DNA from: ZC4RG30 sp035556135 | GTDB lineage: Bacteria; Pseudomonadota; Gammaproteobacteria; Steroidobacterales; Steroidobacteraceae | Length of the DNA stretch: 64,000 nt | Direction: 5' to 3' | NCBI GenBank assembly: GCA_035556135.1 | Contig: DATMFO010000003.1 | Location: forward strand, 1,116,001 to 1,180,000 | Shown: positions 49,401 to 57,188 of the stretch, in pieces | How positions within the stretch are numbered: the stretch's first letter is position 1 | Layout: the number at the start of each line of letters is the position of its first letter | The notes under the pieces: generated by a model | Database searches by the model: none | What the model saw: only the letters and a program-made list of their open reading frames with translations | What the model was told of the DNA's origin: nothing | Made by a program: the position numbers and the translations under genes

Positions 49401-50594
49401 GGTCACCAGCAGGTTCTGCTCCCAGGCCCGCGCACTTTCGAGCAGGTATGGCGGCGCCATGTCCAGTCGCCAGTCGCGATTGAGGCGGCCGGTGACCTGG
49501 TCGGTGACGGTGTAACCGTCGTGGTTGAAGTCGAGCCAGATCTGCCGGGAAAGCTGGAGCTGGTTGTCATCGGGATTGGCGAGGGCGCGGCTGCGTTCGC
49601 TTATCGCGAGCGATCCTCCGGCGGAGAGGCGGAAAGCGGGGAATGACCGCCACCCGCCGGGCACATTGGCCTGCGCGGGGTCGATGCTCTCGGCGCCTTC
49701 GGGTGCGGCCACGCGCAGGCGGTCGACGCCCTGGAAGCTCCACACTTCATCTGCTGGCCAGGGCTCGGCAGCCTGGGGACGCGTGACGGTCTGTGCAACC
49801 GCGGGACCGCGTGCATCCAGCTGCAGCGTGAAGCGGCCGGGGCGCAGTTGCACGCGCAGGCGCCCGTCACTTTCGAGGCGTGCGGGCAGGCTGCCCTCCA
49901 GCGCCAGCGGCACGAAGCCGGCGGGCAACACGGGGCCGAGCAGTACCTCACGCCCGGCCCCGGAGACATACAGCGAGATGCTCGTGGACAGCCGTGCGGG
50001 GATGTCATCGCGCAGCAGGCGGTGCACGGTGAGGTCGAGCTGCTCGCGTTCCACCGCGGCGCGGCGCTGGCCCAGCCATATCGCATCACCCGGGCGCTCC
50101 GGCTGCGCCACGGCGCGGCCGTCGAGCGTGAGTTGCACGATGGCGGTCTGTGCGGGCACCGGCAGCTGCTCGGGGCGCGTATCCCAGGCGAAACGGCCGG
50201 AGACTTCATGCGTGCCGGCGGGCAGGAATACCTGCGGGTAACCCTCGCGGGCGACGACTGCGGCGGCGGCGCCGTTGAGCCGCAGGTCGCGCGGCCAGTG
50301 CTCCAGGCTGCCGGGCAGGCGGATCCAGCTTTCGGCGTAGACCTGCCAGCGCTGGCGGAAAGTGCCGCCGCTGGCGGTGAGGTCGAGTGTGAGCGCGCCG
50401 GGCCAGGCGCAGATGTGGGCGCTGGCATCGCCAGGCGTGCGCGTGGCGAGGAAGGGACAGGCCCGGAATTCCTGGCCCTGCAGCACCCAGGCCTGCCAGT
50501 CGCGCAGGGGTTCGGGGATGGGCTGGGCCGCGTGGGCCTGCATCACCATCGCCATTGCCAGCCAGGCCATCAGCAGACGGATACCGTGCCGCAT
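46467..50594 (-). CDS. Very large membrane protein of unknown function
   Basis: A 1375-residue protein with a signal peptide (residues 1-23), then a long extracytoplasmic beta-rich region (to about residue 460) with several sandwich-like repeats. A membrane block follows (LFGVLVVIVLAHWVAG, a second helix, RVASFAVLVLALLPLLIG), then another helix near 680 and a second exported beta region. It ends in a cluster of about five helices (GELVIFVLVALALARL, LLALFTVIALSSLVF, WVYRLLMFAWAAWIAV). The start at 50594 has AAAGGA eight bases upstream. I know it only as a conserved hypothetical of some gammaproteobacteria. An envelope-assembly role is a guess. Confidence 0.8.
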   Translation of the reverse strand: MRHGIRLLMAWLAMAMVMQAHAAQPIPEPLRDWQAWVLQGQEFRACPFLATRTPGDASAHICAWPGALTLDLTASGGTFRQRWQVYAESWIRLPGSLEHWPRDLRLNGAAAAVVAREGYPQVFLPAGTHEVSGRFAWDTRPEQLPVPAQTAIVQLTLDGRAVAQPERPGDAIWLGQRRAAVEREQLDLTVHRLLRDDIPARLSTSISLYVSGAGREVLLGPVLPAGFVPLALEGSLPARLESDGRLRVQLRPGRFTLQLDARGPAVAQTVTRPQAAEPWPADEVWSFQGVDRLRVAAPEGAESIDPAQANVPGGWRSFPAFRLSAGGSLAISERSRALANPDDNQLQLSRQIWLDFNHDGYTVTDQVTGRLNRDWRLDMAPPYLLESARAWEQNLLVTSAPDDASGIELRDRNLQLSTIARVEGARAGQPATGWSTRFESAGGELHLPPGHRLLGAPGADFASGSWIDGWGLWNLFGVLVVIVLAHWVAGRAVAIAAGIALLLLYQEAPAMIWLWANAIAAIALFRAAPEGRLRTFAARYRVASFAVLVLALLPLLIGQLRLAFYPQLDSGMDSFRVMMGSSLGDGEVHAIRADILTKEMAEAALPAAPPPMGAPRSQSSAVDAVDVQQDVPPGSFRGLPGSVANRYAAGTLLQAGPGVPNWHFRTYRYGWSGPVEAAQQVRFIWLGPVAMGIWRILGVLATALFALLLARGAFQFALNVPGLPPSLRRSLGGTAAVMAAVLLLIPAPPAQAQSIPSQEMLNELRNRLTAPPGCRNSCAEIASATVRASGDRLEVELTVSALADVAVALPQAGDRWQLERVEVDGRAAPFVMRESGTSAWLPLTRGAHQVTLAGRLANAETVQLGFPQPPRAISVSTSGWDAAGVTSGRLLSGSLELIRRRAAGSAAADLSASEFPAFVQLTRTFRLDLDWSIHSTVERIAPRAAPLQVEVPLVPGESVLTAGATVRDGRITAALGRGVQAFAWDSLLQRSETLALTLPADAARSEHWIFAVGPEWHLTFDGLPPSLPEQDTGQWIYHFVPRAGETLNLAITRPAPAPGRTLAIDSVEHSSEIGKRSITGSLNLQYRSTQAGRHTLTLPPELRVTQVLIDGESVPVRPDNGQLPLALLAGTHNVRIEWNAPRGAGFLSRPDAIDLGTPASNVTTRVTLPADRWPLFARGAGVGTAILYWGELVIFVLVALALARLVRSPLKFHEWLLLGLGLSTLSWPVFATVAAWLLVMRWRAGWNHATASRLVFHTVQTLLALFTVIALSSLVFSGVRYGLLARPDMSLNAPGGLYAEGFQWFLDRSASALPVPAVISVPMWVYRLLMFAWAAWIAVQLRHWLPAAWQAWTQGGFWRGKLVTPPPPPARNLAP

Positions 50595-50788
50595 GCGTTT
50601 CATCCTTTGTTGTTCGAGCCAGCGCTCCCTCATGGCGGGCACCGGCCACTCTACCCGTTAGGCTAGTACGGGAGAACGGGCGGCGCGGGGTTATGCCTGC
50701 AGGTGGCGACGGGTGATACCGGCGGGTACGGGTGCCGCTACCGGTGTTGGGCTAGACTGCGGTGGCCGCCACTTTGCTTTCAGCCGCC

Positions 50789-51679
50789 ATGCTCTGGATC
50801 CTCAGCACCGTACTCGCCGCGGCGGCACAGACCGCGCGCAATGCCATGCAGAGCGGGCTGACCCGGTCGCTGGGCGTGCTGGGGGCGACCCAGGTGCGGT
50901 TCCTTTTCGGCCTGCCCTTCGCGCTGTTGCTGCTGGCGGCTGCGGCGCTTTTCACGCAGTCGATGTTGCCCGCTATCTCGATGCGCTTCCTGCTGTTCAC
51001 GGCGGGTGGCGCGGTGATGCAGATCCTCGCCACCGCCCTGCTGCTGCGGGCCATGCATGGCGGATCGTTCTCGGTGGTCACGGCGCTTTCAAAAACCGAG
51101 GCGGTGCAGATCGCGGTGTTCGGTCTCCTGATCCTCGGGGATGAGCTCTCGCTGCTGCGCTCGGTGGCCATTGTGGTGGCCACGCTGGGCGTGGTGCTGA
51201 TGGCAGTGAAGCCGGGCGAGAAATGGACGGCGGCGGGAATCGCGCCGGTGCTGCTGGGCGTGGCTTCCGGCGGCTGCTTTGCGCTGGCGGCGGTGGGATT
51301 CCGCGGCGGCATCCTGGCGCTGGAGGACGGCGGCTACTGGCTGCGCGCCACGTACACGCTGGCGTGGTCGCTGGGCATCCAGGCGCTGCTGCTGGGACTG
51401 TGGATGCTGACGGTGGCGCGCGAGGCGCTGGCTGGCAGCTTCAGGTTGTGGCGACAGTCGGTGCTGGCGGGGTTGATGGGCGCACTGGCTTCGCAGTTCT
51501 GGTTCCTGGGCTTCTCGCTCACCAGCGCGGCCAATGTGCGCACGCTGGGCCTGGTGGAGGTGCTCTTTGCCTGGGGCGTGGGCCACCACGTGATGCGCCA
51601 GCGCGTGGCGCCGCGTGCAGCGGTGGGCATGCTGCTGGTGGCCGCCGGCGTGGCGCTGCTGGTGGTGGCGGCAGCTTGA
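50789..51679 (+). CDS. EamA/DMT family membrane transporter
   Basis: A 296-residue inner-membrane protein with about ten hydrophobic helices in two five-helix halves, the layout of the drug/metabolite transporter superfamily. The characteristic segment LLLRAMHGGSFSVVTALSKTEAVQIAVFGLLILGDELS lies at about residues 83-120. The substrate is not predictable. The first helix begins at the ATG at 50789; a GTG at 50762 would add nine residues. It is followed 13 bases later by xseA on the same strand, so they may be co-transcribed. Confidence 0.85.
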   Translation: MLWILSTVLAAAAQTARNAMQSGLTRSLGVLGATQVRFLFGLPFALLLLAAAALFTQSMLPAISMRFLLFTAGGAVMQILATALLLRAMHGGSFSVVTALSKTEAVQIAVFGLLILGDELSLLRSVAIVVATLGVVLMAVKPGEKWTAAGIAPVLLGVASGGCFALAAVGFRGGILALEDGGYWLRATYTLAWSLGIQALLLGLWMLTVAREALAGSFRLWRQSVLAGLMGALASQFWFLGFSLTSAANVRTLGLVEVLFAWGVGHHVMRQRVAPRAAVGMLLVAAGVALLVVAAA

Positions 51680-51692
51680 TAGACTCGCTGCG

Positions 51693-52901
51693 ATGAACGC
51701 CCGCGCCGAGCGCGATATCTATACCGTCGCCCGCCTCAACGCCGAGGCGCGCGCGCTGCTGGAATCCGGACTGCCCTCGCTGTGGGTGGAGGGGGAGCTC
51801 TCCAACTTCGCGGCGCCCTCCTCCGGCCACTGGTACTTCACGCTGAAGGATCGCGACGCGCAGATCCGCTGTGCGATGTTCAGGGCGCGCAACAATGGCG
51901 TGCGCTTCCGTCCGAAGGATGGCATGCATGTCGTGGTGCGCGGGCGCGTGAGCCTGTACGAGCCGCGCGGTGACTACCAGCTCATCGCCGAACTGATGGA
52001 AGATGCCGGCGAAGGGGCGCTGAAGCGCGAGTTCGAGCGGCTGAAGGCGAAGCTGGCGGCGGAAGGATTGTTCGATGCGGCGCTGAAGCGGGCGCTGCCG
52101 GCGATGCCGCGGCGTGTTGCAGTAGTGACTTCGCCCACGGGCGCGGCGGTTCGCGATGTGCTGCATATCCTGGCGCGGCGGTTTCCGCCGACGGATGTGC
52201 TGGTGATTCCGACTCCGGTGCAGGGGGCGGCGGCAACTGATTCCATCGTGGCCGCGCTGGATGTGGCCTCGGCGCGCGATGACGTGGATGTGATCATCCT
52301 CGCGCGTGGCGGCGGGTCGATCGAGGACCTGTGGTGCTTCAACGATGAGCGCGTGGCGCGCGCCATCCGCCGGGCGCGTGTGCCGGTGGTGTCGGGTGTC
52401 GGGCATGAGATCGACTTCACCATTGCCGACTTCGCTGCCGACGTGCGTGCGCCAACACCATCGGGCGCGGCGGAGCTGGTGGTGCCGGACCGGCGCACGC
52501 TGCTTTCCGCGCTGGCCAATGCGCAGCGTCGGCTGCGGCAGCTGGCCGAACAGCGGCTGGCGCGCGCCTTCGAGCGGTTCGGCGTGCTGGGTGAGCGGCT
52601 GGCGCGGGCGCATCCGGGCAACCGGCTGCAGCAGCAGATGCAGCGGCTGGATGAGCTGGACATGCGGCTGCGGCGCGCGCTCGATGCTGCCATTGTCCGT
52701 GCCGAGCAGAAGTTGCTGCTGGCGCGGCGCGGGCTGGATGCCATCAGCCCGCTGGCCACGCTGGAGCGTGGCTACGCCATCGTCACCGGCCCGGACGGAC
52801 GGGCATTGCTCGATGCCGGCGAGGTGCGCGCTGGCGACACGATCGAGGCGCGGCTGAAGCATGGCATCGTGCGCGCCACGGTGACCGGCACGCGGGAGTA
52901 G
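51693..52901 (+). CDS. xseA: Exodeoxyribonuclease VII large subunit
   Basis: A 402-residue protein, the catalytic subunit of ExoVII, which degrades single-stranded DNA from both ends. The N-terminal OB fold has YTVARLNAEARALLE, LWVEGELSNF and SGHWYFTLKD (about residues 7-50). The catalytic core has VAVVTSPTGAAVRD, DVIILARGGGSIEDLWCFNDE (about 192-212) and SGVGHEIDFTIADFAAD with the conserved GHE...D residues. The C-terminal coiled coil is shorter than in Escherichia coli (about 50 residues fewer). xseA opposite guaB is the ancestral arrangement. Confidence 0.95.
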   Translation: MNARAERDIYTVARLNAEARALLESGLPSLWVEGELSNFAAPSSGHWYFTLKDRDAQIRCAMFRARNNGVRFRPKDGMHVVVRGRVSLYEPRGDYQLIAELMEDAGEGALKREFERLKAKLAAEGLFDAALKRALPAMPRRVAVVTSPTGAAVRDVLHILARRFPPTDVLVIPTPVQGAAATDSIVAALDVASARDDVDVIILARGGGSIEDLWCFNDERVARAIRRARVPVVSGVGHEIDFTIADFAADVRAPTPSGAAELVVPDRRTLLSALANAQRRLRQLAEQRLARAFERFGVLGERLARAHPGNRLQQQMQRLDELDMRLRRALDAAIVRAEQKLLLARRGLDAISPLATLERGYAIVTGPDGRALLDAGEVRAGDTIEARLKHGIVRATVTGTRE

Positions 52902-52902
52902 C

Positions 52903-53661
52903 ATGTCGCGCCTGCTTGTCTTCCAGCATGTGGCGGCCGAGCCGCTGGGTACGCTCGATGCACGCATCCGTGCGCGCGGGCACCGCATCCGCTTCCACAA
53001 TTTCCAGCGCAATCCGGATGCGCAGCCGGACATCGACCGTTACCGCGGGCTGATCGTGCTGGGCGGGCCGATGAATGTGGATGAGCAGCATCGTTATCCG
53101 CATCTCACCACGGAGCTGAAGGCCATCGAGCAGGCGCTGCGCCAGGACAAGCCGGTGCTGGGCATCTGCCTGGGTGCGCAGCTGCTGGCGCATGTGCTGG
53201 GCGGGCCGGTGCGGCGGCATGAGCGGCATGAGATCGGCTGGTATGACCTGCAGACCACGAATGAGGGACGCAGCGATCCGTTGCTGGGTGTGCTGGGCGA
53301 GCGCGCACCGGTATTCCAGTGGCATGGCCGCACCTGGGGACTGCCTTCGGGCGCGGTGCAGCTGGCGCGCACCGAGACCTGCGAACAGCAGGCGTTCCGT
53401 TTCGGGGAGAAGGCGTATGGATTCCAGTTTCACCTGGAGGCCGACACCGCGATGATCGAGCGGTGGCTGACGATTCCGTCCTATCGCGAGGAACTGGAGG
53501 CCGCCGGACTGGGGCATGACGCGGAGCAGATCCGCGAGGCAACGGGCCGGCAGATTGCGCGGATGCAGCCCATGGCTGAATCCGTGTTCAACAGTTTTCT
53601 GGATCTGGTCGGGCGCCCGAACCGGCGCGCGATATTGCCGACGCGCGAGACGCCTGAGTAG
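52903..53661 (+). CDS. Class I glutamine amidotransferase-like protein
   Basis: A 252-residue single-domain protein with the class I amidotransferase triad: the Cys in GICLGAQLLAHVLGG (about residue 89) and the His/Glu in GFQFHLEAD (about 175). DRYRGLIVLGGPM and WHGRTWGLPSGAVQLA are typical of stand-alone amidotransferases related to the GMP synthase glutaminase. The acceptor substrate is unknown. It starts one base after the xseA stop, so it is co-transcribed. It has no synthetase domain of its own. Confidence 0.88.
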   Translation: MSRLLVFQHVAAEPLGTLDARIRARGHRIRFHNFQRNPDAQPDIDRYRGLIVLGGPMNVDEQHRYPHLTTELKAIEQALRQDKPVLGICLGAQLLAHVLGGPVRRHERHEIGWYDLQTTNEGRSDPLLGVLGERAPVFQWHGRTWGLPSGAVQLARTETCEQQAFRFGEKAYGFQFHLEADTAMIERWLTIPSYREELEAAGLGHDAEQIREATGRQIARMQPMAESVFNSFLDLVGRPNRRAILPTRETPE

Positions 53662-53740
53662 CGCACCGCGGATTTTTTCGCATTCCCCCGACAGATCGAG
53701 CGCCATCGTTCGTCTTGCACGCAAAGGACGGACCCTACGC

Positions 53741-54292
53741 ATGCCGAGACCTCCACAAGGCCATTTTGACCAGCTCGTGGCGCCGCATCTGGAGACCCTG
53801 TTCCGGATGGCCTGGCGGCTGTTGCGCAATACAGCCGACGCCCAGGACCTGGTGCAGGACACTTGCGTCGCCGCATGCAGCAACCTGCCGGTCCTGGCGG
53901 CGGCGGATTCACCGCTGAGATGGCTGCTGCGCGTGCAGCACAACCGCTTCATCGATCTTTACCGGCGGCGCGATCGCTCGCCGCTGGTTTCGACAGGCGA
54001 GGCAGATGTTGCCACTCTCGCCAGCGACCTGCCGGATCCGGAGCAGTTGCTGCAACAGTTTCAGGGGGAACAGCTGCTGGAACAGGCCTTCCTGCAGCTG
54101 GACGGCATGCAGCGCACGGTGCTGTCGCTGCGCGCGGAAGGGTATGAACTGACCGAAATCGAGGCCATCACCGGCATCGACCGCACTGTGCTCAGTTCCC
54201 GGCTGCAACGTGCGCGACTGCGACTGGCCCAACTCGTCAATGACATGAACCGCGAGGCGGTGCAGATCCGCCGAATCGGGAGGCAACCATGA
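53741..54292 (+). CDS. ECF-type RNA polymerase sigma factor
   Basis: A 183-residue sigma factor. Region 2 (FDQLVAPHLETLFRMAWRLL, then DAQDLVQDTCVAACSNL and LLRVQHNRFIDLYRRR) binds the -10 element. Region 4 (LLEQAFLQLDGMQRTVLSLRAEGYELTEIEAITGIDRTVLSSRLQRARLRL) reads the -35 element. The start at 53741 gives the usual length; the frame is open further upstream inside the preceding gene. The stop overlaps the next start by four bases, pairing it with the anti-sigma gene. A truncated relative lies at 17099-17323. Confidence 0.93.
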   Translation: MPRPPQGHFDQLVAPHLETLFRMAWRLLRNTADAQDLVQDTCVAACSNLPVLAAADSPLRWLLRVQHNRFIDLYRRRDRSPLVSTGEADVATLASDLPDPEQLLQQFQGEQLLEQAFLQLDGMQRTVLSLRAEGYELTEIEAITGIDRTVLSSRLQRARLRLAQLVNDMNREAVQIRRIGRQP

Positions 54293-55809
54293 ACTGCCTG
54301 GACATCACCCGCATCGCCAATTCCGGCAGTCTGGCGCGGCTGCCTGCGGCCGAGCGGCTTGCCGCCGAGCAACACGCCCTCGCCTGTCGTCACTGCGCGC
54401 CAACCTGGGCCGCGCATGCGCACCTGGCGGACCTGCCTGTCCCGGTGATGCCGGTGGTACTGGCATCGCGGTGCCGCAGCGCTGTGGCAGCAGTGGCCCA
54501 GCAGAAAAGATCTCCGTGGCGGCGATTGACGTTGATTGGCGGGATTGTGGCGCTTGCTGCTGCGGCGGCATGGGTATGGTCTTCTGGTCACTCATTGCCG
54601 CCTGCACCCGCCCCTTTCGCGACTGCCACAGTAGCGTCCGGGACCCCTGCGGGAGCTGCATCAAGCGAAGCGTCGCAGATTCCAGGCCGAGACGCGTCAC
54701 CGCTGCCCGAGAGAGCGGAGATCGAAGAATTGACACCAACCGCAGCGAAGCTCCCTGTAGTTCTTCCACCAGGCCCAAGGCTTCAGGACCCCCGCAAGCT
54801 GGCCCTGGCGCTGCAAAAGGCAGTGGAACGACATCCTGAACTGGTGCAGGGACCCCAACTGGATGACGAGGCTACGTTTGCTGTCGCTGTGGCGCTGCGA
54901 ACGGATGGCTCTGTGGTGGGCAGCGCCGCCGAGCTTGCATCCAACGCTACATTCACTGCGATCGCAGATCAGGTACAGCAACTGTTGCCAGAGACCGGAG
55001 AATCCCTCAGTTCCTCCTTCGGGAAGGGTCATCAAACCTCCGGCGGCGAGTTGCGCGCACGGGTGCTCCTGCTAGCGGCGTTGATTCCCGAAGGATTTGA
55101 TCTCGCCCGCTCCAGCGTGCGGGTGCGGGAGATTCTCGGTCGCCGCTACCACGACCAGATGCTGCCCTTTGACAGTGAAGAGGTGAGTCATTTGACGGTC
55201 TTCCTCTCGGACGACGGACGTGTGCTGCGCGAGAAGATGGAGCGGGTCACGCTGCAGAACGCCGCAGTGGTAATGGGAACGGGCAGCGGCGCGCGTCCGG
55301 AGGAGGTCATCGCCCTGAAGCTGGGAATAGGCATCGCGCAGATCGGCGCTGTGGGTTCCACCGTTCTTGAAGATGGCGCGCTGAATGTTGTCGTGGCTCC
55401 GGACGGGACGCGACGGCTGGAAGGAAAGCGCGCGATGGTTGTGCGTTACGCATGGGCGAAGCGGCCGGATGAGCCTCCTTCGGTGGAGATGCCGCTCCGC
55501 GCTGTCGAGCAAGTGGAGGACTTCGATGTAGCTGCTGCTCTAGTCGTTGTCGAGCGAGTGCTGCCCGATGCGTTCTCGCATACCCCGCCCACGTGGGCCG
55601 ACATGATGACGAGACCCACGGTGGTGTTCACGTCCCGCGGCGAAGTGCTGCGCGCTGGACGGGTCCAGGTGCGCAATGGTGTGGACACTGATTCGTTACT
55701 GCAGGAGCAGCTTGTGCCAGGAGTGACGACGCACCTGCATCGGGCGATACGGCTCACCAACAAGGCGGGCGCGACGGCCCTGGTAGAGCTTGCGTGGGCG
55801 GTGGATTGA
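54289..55809 (+). CDS. Putative anti-sigma factor with large periplasmic domain
   Basis: A 506-residue protein. The cytosolic N-terminus carries a zinc-type HxxxCxxC motif (HALACRHC, about residues 28-35) typical of ZAS anti-sigma domains that hold ECF factors. One membrane helix follows (LTLIGGIVALAAAAAWVW, about 80-97). The other 400 or so residues are outside and contain at least three strand-turn units (VAVALRTDGSVVGSAAEL, HLTVFLSDDGRVLREKME, VVFTSRGEVLRAGRV) that resemble TonB C-terminal-like domains. This suggests envelope signalling. The start overlaps the sigma gene stop (ATGA). The exact sensor function is unknown. Confidence 0.78.
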   Translation: MNCLDITRIANSGSLARLPAAERLAAEQHALACRHCAPTWAAHAHLADLPVPVMPVVLASRCRSAVAAVAQQKRSPWRRLTLIGGIVALAAAAAWVWSSGHSLPPAPAPFATATVASGTPAGAASSEASQIPGRDASPLPERAEIEELTPTAAKLPVVLPPGPRLQDPRKLALALQKAVERHPELVQGPQLDDEATFAVAVALRTDGSVVGSAAELASNATFTAIADQVQQLLPETGESLSSSFGKGHQTSGGELRARVLLLAALIPEGFDLARSSVRVREILGRRYHDQMLPFDSEEVSHLTVFLSDDGRVLREKMERVTLQNAAVVMGTGSGARPEEVIALKLGIGIAQIGAVGSTVLEDGALNVVVAPDGTRRLEGKRAMVVRYAWAKRPDEPPSVEMPLRAVEQVEDFDVAAALVVVERVLPDAFSHTPPTWADMMTRPTVVFTSRGEVLRAGRVQVRNGVDTDSLLQEQLVPGVTTHLHRAIRLTNKAGATALVELAWAVD

Positions 55810-55826
55810 GCGCAGCAGATGCGCAC

Positions 55827-55855
55827 GCGGAGACCTGCGCCTGGCAGGTCTCCGC
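55827..55855. terminator. Bidirectional terminator hairpin
   Basis: A perfect 12-base stem, GCGGAGACCTGC / GCAGGTCTCCGC, with a five-base loop lies between two convergent genes, 18 bases after one stop and 12 bases before the other. It has no long T-tract, but the stem strength and position make it a good terminator for both. Confidence 0.75.
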
Positions 55856-55866
55856 AGGGCAGGGAC

Positions 55867-56436
55867 TTACTTCACCAGCGCGTCAATGGCGGCAGTGAAC
55901 TCGGCCGAATCCGGCGCGACACCCTGGGGGAAATACTTGACGACCTTGCCATCGGCGGTGACCAGGTACTTGTTGAAGTTCCACTTCGGCTCGCTGGACT
56001 GCTTGTTCAGTTCCTTGAACACAGCGTTGGCCTCCGCGCCCTTCACCTTTGTCGCGGCCATCACGGGGAAGGTCACGCCATTGTTGAGGAAGCAGATCTC
56101 GGCCGACTTGGCTTCATCCGCGCTTTCCTGGTTGAAGTCGTTGGAAGCGAAGCCCACCACGGCGAGCTTGCCCTTGTATTTCTGGTGCACGGCTTCGAGG
56201 CCCTTGTACTGCGGGGTGTAGCCGCAGTTGCTGGCCGTGTTGACGATCAGCATCGGCTTGCCGGCAGCGGCCTGGCAGATGTTGATCTTGTCAGAGGAGT
56301 GCAGCTTGCGGAATTCCTGGTCGAGGAAGGCCGGGCACGACTGCGCGGACTTCGACTGCGCCTGGGCCACGGGGGCGTGGGGCGCGAGGGCGATGGTGAC
56401 GAGCGCGGCGGCGGCGAGAGCAGAAACGATTTTCAC
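55867..56436 (-). CDS. Periplasmic glutathione peroxidase-like protein
   Basis: A 189-residue protein with a signal peptide (residues 1-26) and the thiol-peroxidase fold. The active-site block is VNTASNCGYTPQYKGLEAVHQKYK, with Cys in place of selenocysteine at about residue 70. GFASNDFNQESADEAKSAEIC and the Trp-Asn of EPKWNFNKYLV complete the Cys-Gln-Trp-Asn site. It reduces peroxides, with thioredoxin or glutathione as electron donor. The signal peptide is unusual for BtuE-type enzymes and places it in the periplasm. It converges on the anti-sigma gene. Confidence 0.9.
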   Translation of the reverse strand: MKIVSALAAAALVTIALAPHAPVAQAQSKSAQSCPAFLDQEFRKLHSSDKINICQAAAGKPMLIVNTASNCGYTPQYKGLEAVHQKYKGKLAVVGFASNDFNQESADEAKSAEICFLNNGVTFPVMAATKVKGAEANAVFKELNKQSSEPKWNFNKYLVTADGKVVKYFPQGVAPDSAEFTAAIDALVK

Positions 56437-56480
56437 GGGAGTCCCCTCCGTTGGTGTGGGCAGAGTATCCCACAGGATGC

Positions 56481-56795
56481 TCAGAAGCCGCTGAACAGCA
56501 GGTCGATCGCGCCGATCAGGGCTTCGCGATGCGCAGCGAGGTTGGCAATGGGGCGCTGTGCGGCGCGGGAGGGGATGCTCACGAGGCGGTCGATGATGAC
56601 CACATGGTCCTCGCCCTCTATTCGAACAACCGGGGCGAGCCGGCCGGCGACCCCCGGCATGCGCGCACGCGGTGCAAGGGGGGCGATCAACAGCCTGTCA
56701 TGCCCGGGGACCACGTCTGAGCGCAGGTTGATGGCAAAGGGAAAAGACCGCCGCAGGGCCGGGACGGGATAGGGGAAGGCGTCGAACTGGAGCAT
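56481..56795 (-). CDS. ccdB: CcdB family toxin
   Basis: A 104-residue protein matching CcdB: LQFDAFPYPVPALRRSFPFAINLRSDVV at the start, LLIAPLAPRARM, RIEGEDHVVIIDRLVSIP, and a C-terminal helix closing LIGAIDLLFSGF. In F-plasmid CcdB the last helix contacts DNA gyrase, and a Trp-Gly-Ile end is critical; this copy ends SGF, so its gyrase activity is uncertain. The start overlaps the ccdA stop by one base (TGATG). Confidence 0.88.
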   Translation of the reverse strand: MLQFDAFPYPVPALRRSFPFAINLRSDVVPGHDRLLIAPLAPRARMPGVAGRLAPVVRIEGEDHVVIIDRLVSIPSRAAQRPIANLAAHREALIGAIDLLFSGF

Positions 56796-57109
56796 CAGTC
56801 GTCGCCGGGCTTTTCGCTGCCAGGCTTGTCACTGGTGGAATTCTCGAAGTATTCGCGTGTCAGCACGGCCGGATCGCCATGCTCGGCGGTGTAGGCGGCG
56901 ACGGCCCGCACATCCGCTTCGACTTCGGCCAGGATGGCCGCCCGGCGCTGGCGTTCCAGTTCCCTGGCCAGGGCCTCTTCTGCGATGCGCGATGCATTCA
57001 GGCCGAGCGCCTTCACCCGCGCGTACAGATCGGAATTCAGGGTGAGGCTGACAGTCTGGCGAGGTGCGCCAGTTTCGTAGGCTGGCTCGCGCACGCTGTG
57101 TTTCCACAT
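56795..57109 (-). CDS. ccdA: CcdA family antitoxin
   Basis: A 104-residue protein: the ribbon-helix-helix DNA-binding domain (RQTVSLTLNSDLYARVKALGLNASRIAEEALARELERQ, about residues 18-55), then an acidic disordered tail (VRAVAAYTAEHG and REYFENSTSDK) that binds CcdB. I start it at the ATG at 57109. The open frame continues upstream but overlaps the divergent peptidase. It is a chromosomal toxin-antitoxin pair, divergent from the M23 peptidase with 79 bases between the starts. Confidence 0.87.
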   Translation of the reverse strand: MWKHSVREPAYETGAPRQTVSLTLNSDLYARVKALGLNASRIAEEALARELERQRRAAILAEVEADVRAVAAYTAEHGDPAVLTREYFENSTSDKPGSEKPGDD

Positions 57110-57129
57110 GTCTTTCACACGGGTAGATT

Positions 57130-57144
57130 GCATGTGTATCATGC
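57130..57144. promoter_or_regulatory. Inverted repeat upstream of ccdAB
   Basis: GCATG, five bases, CATGC. It lies 21 bases before the ccdA start and could be the CcdA operator. Confidence 0.4.
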
Positions 57145-57188
57145 GCGGGGTCAAGAACTCCTGTGCCCTGCGGAAGGTCCGATCCTCC

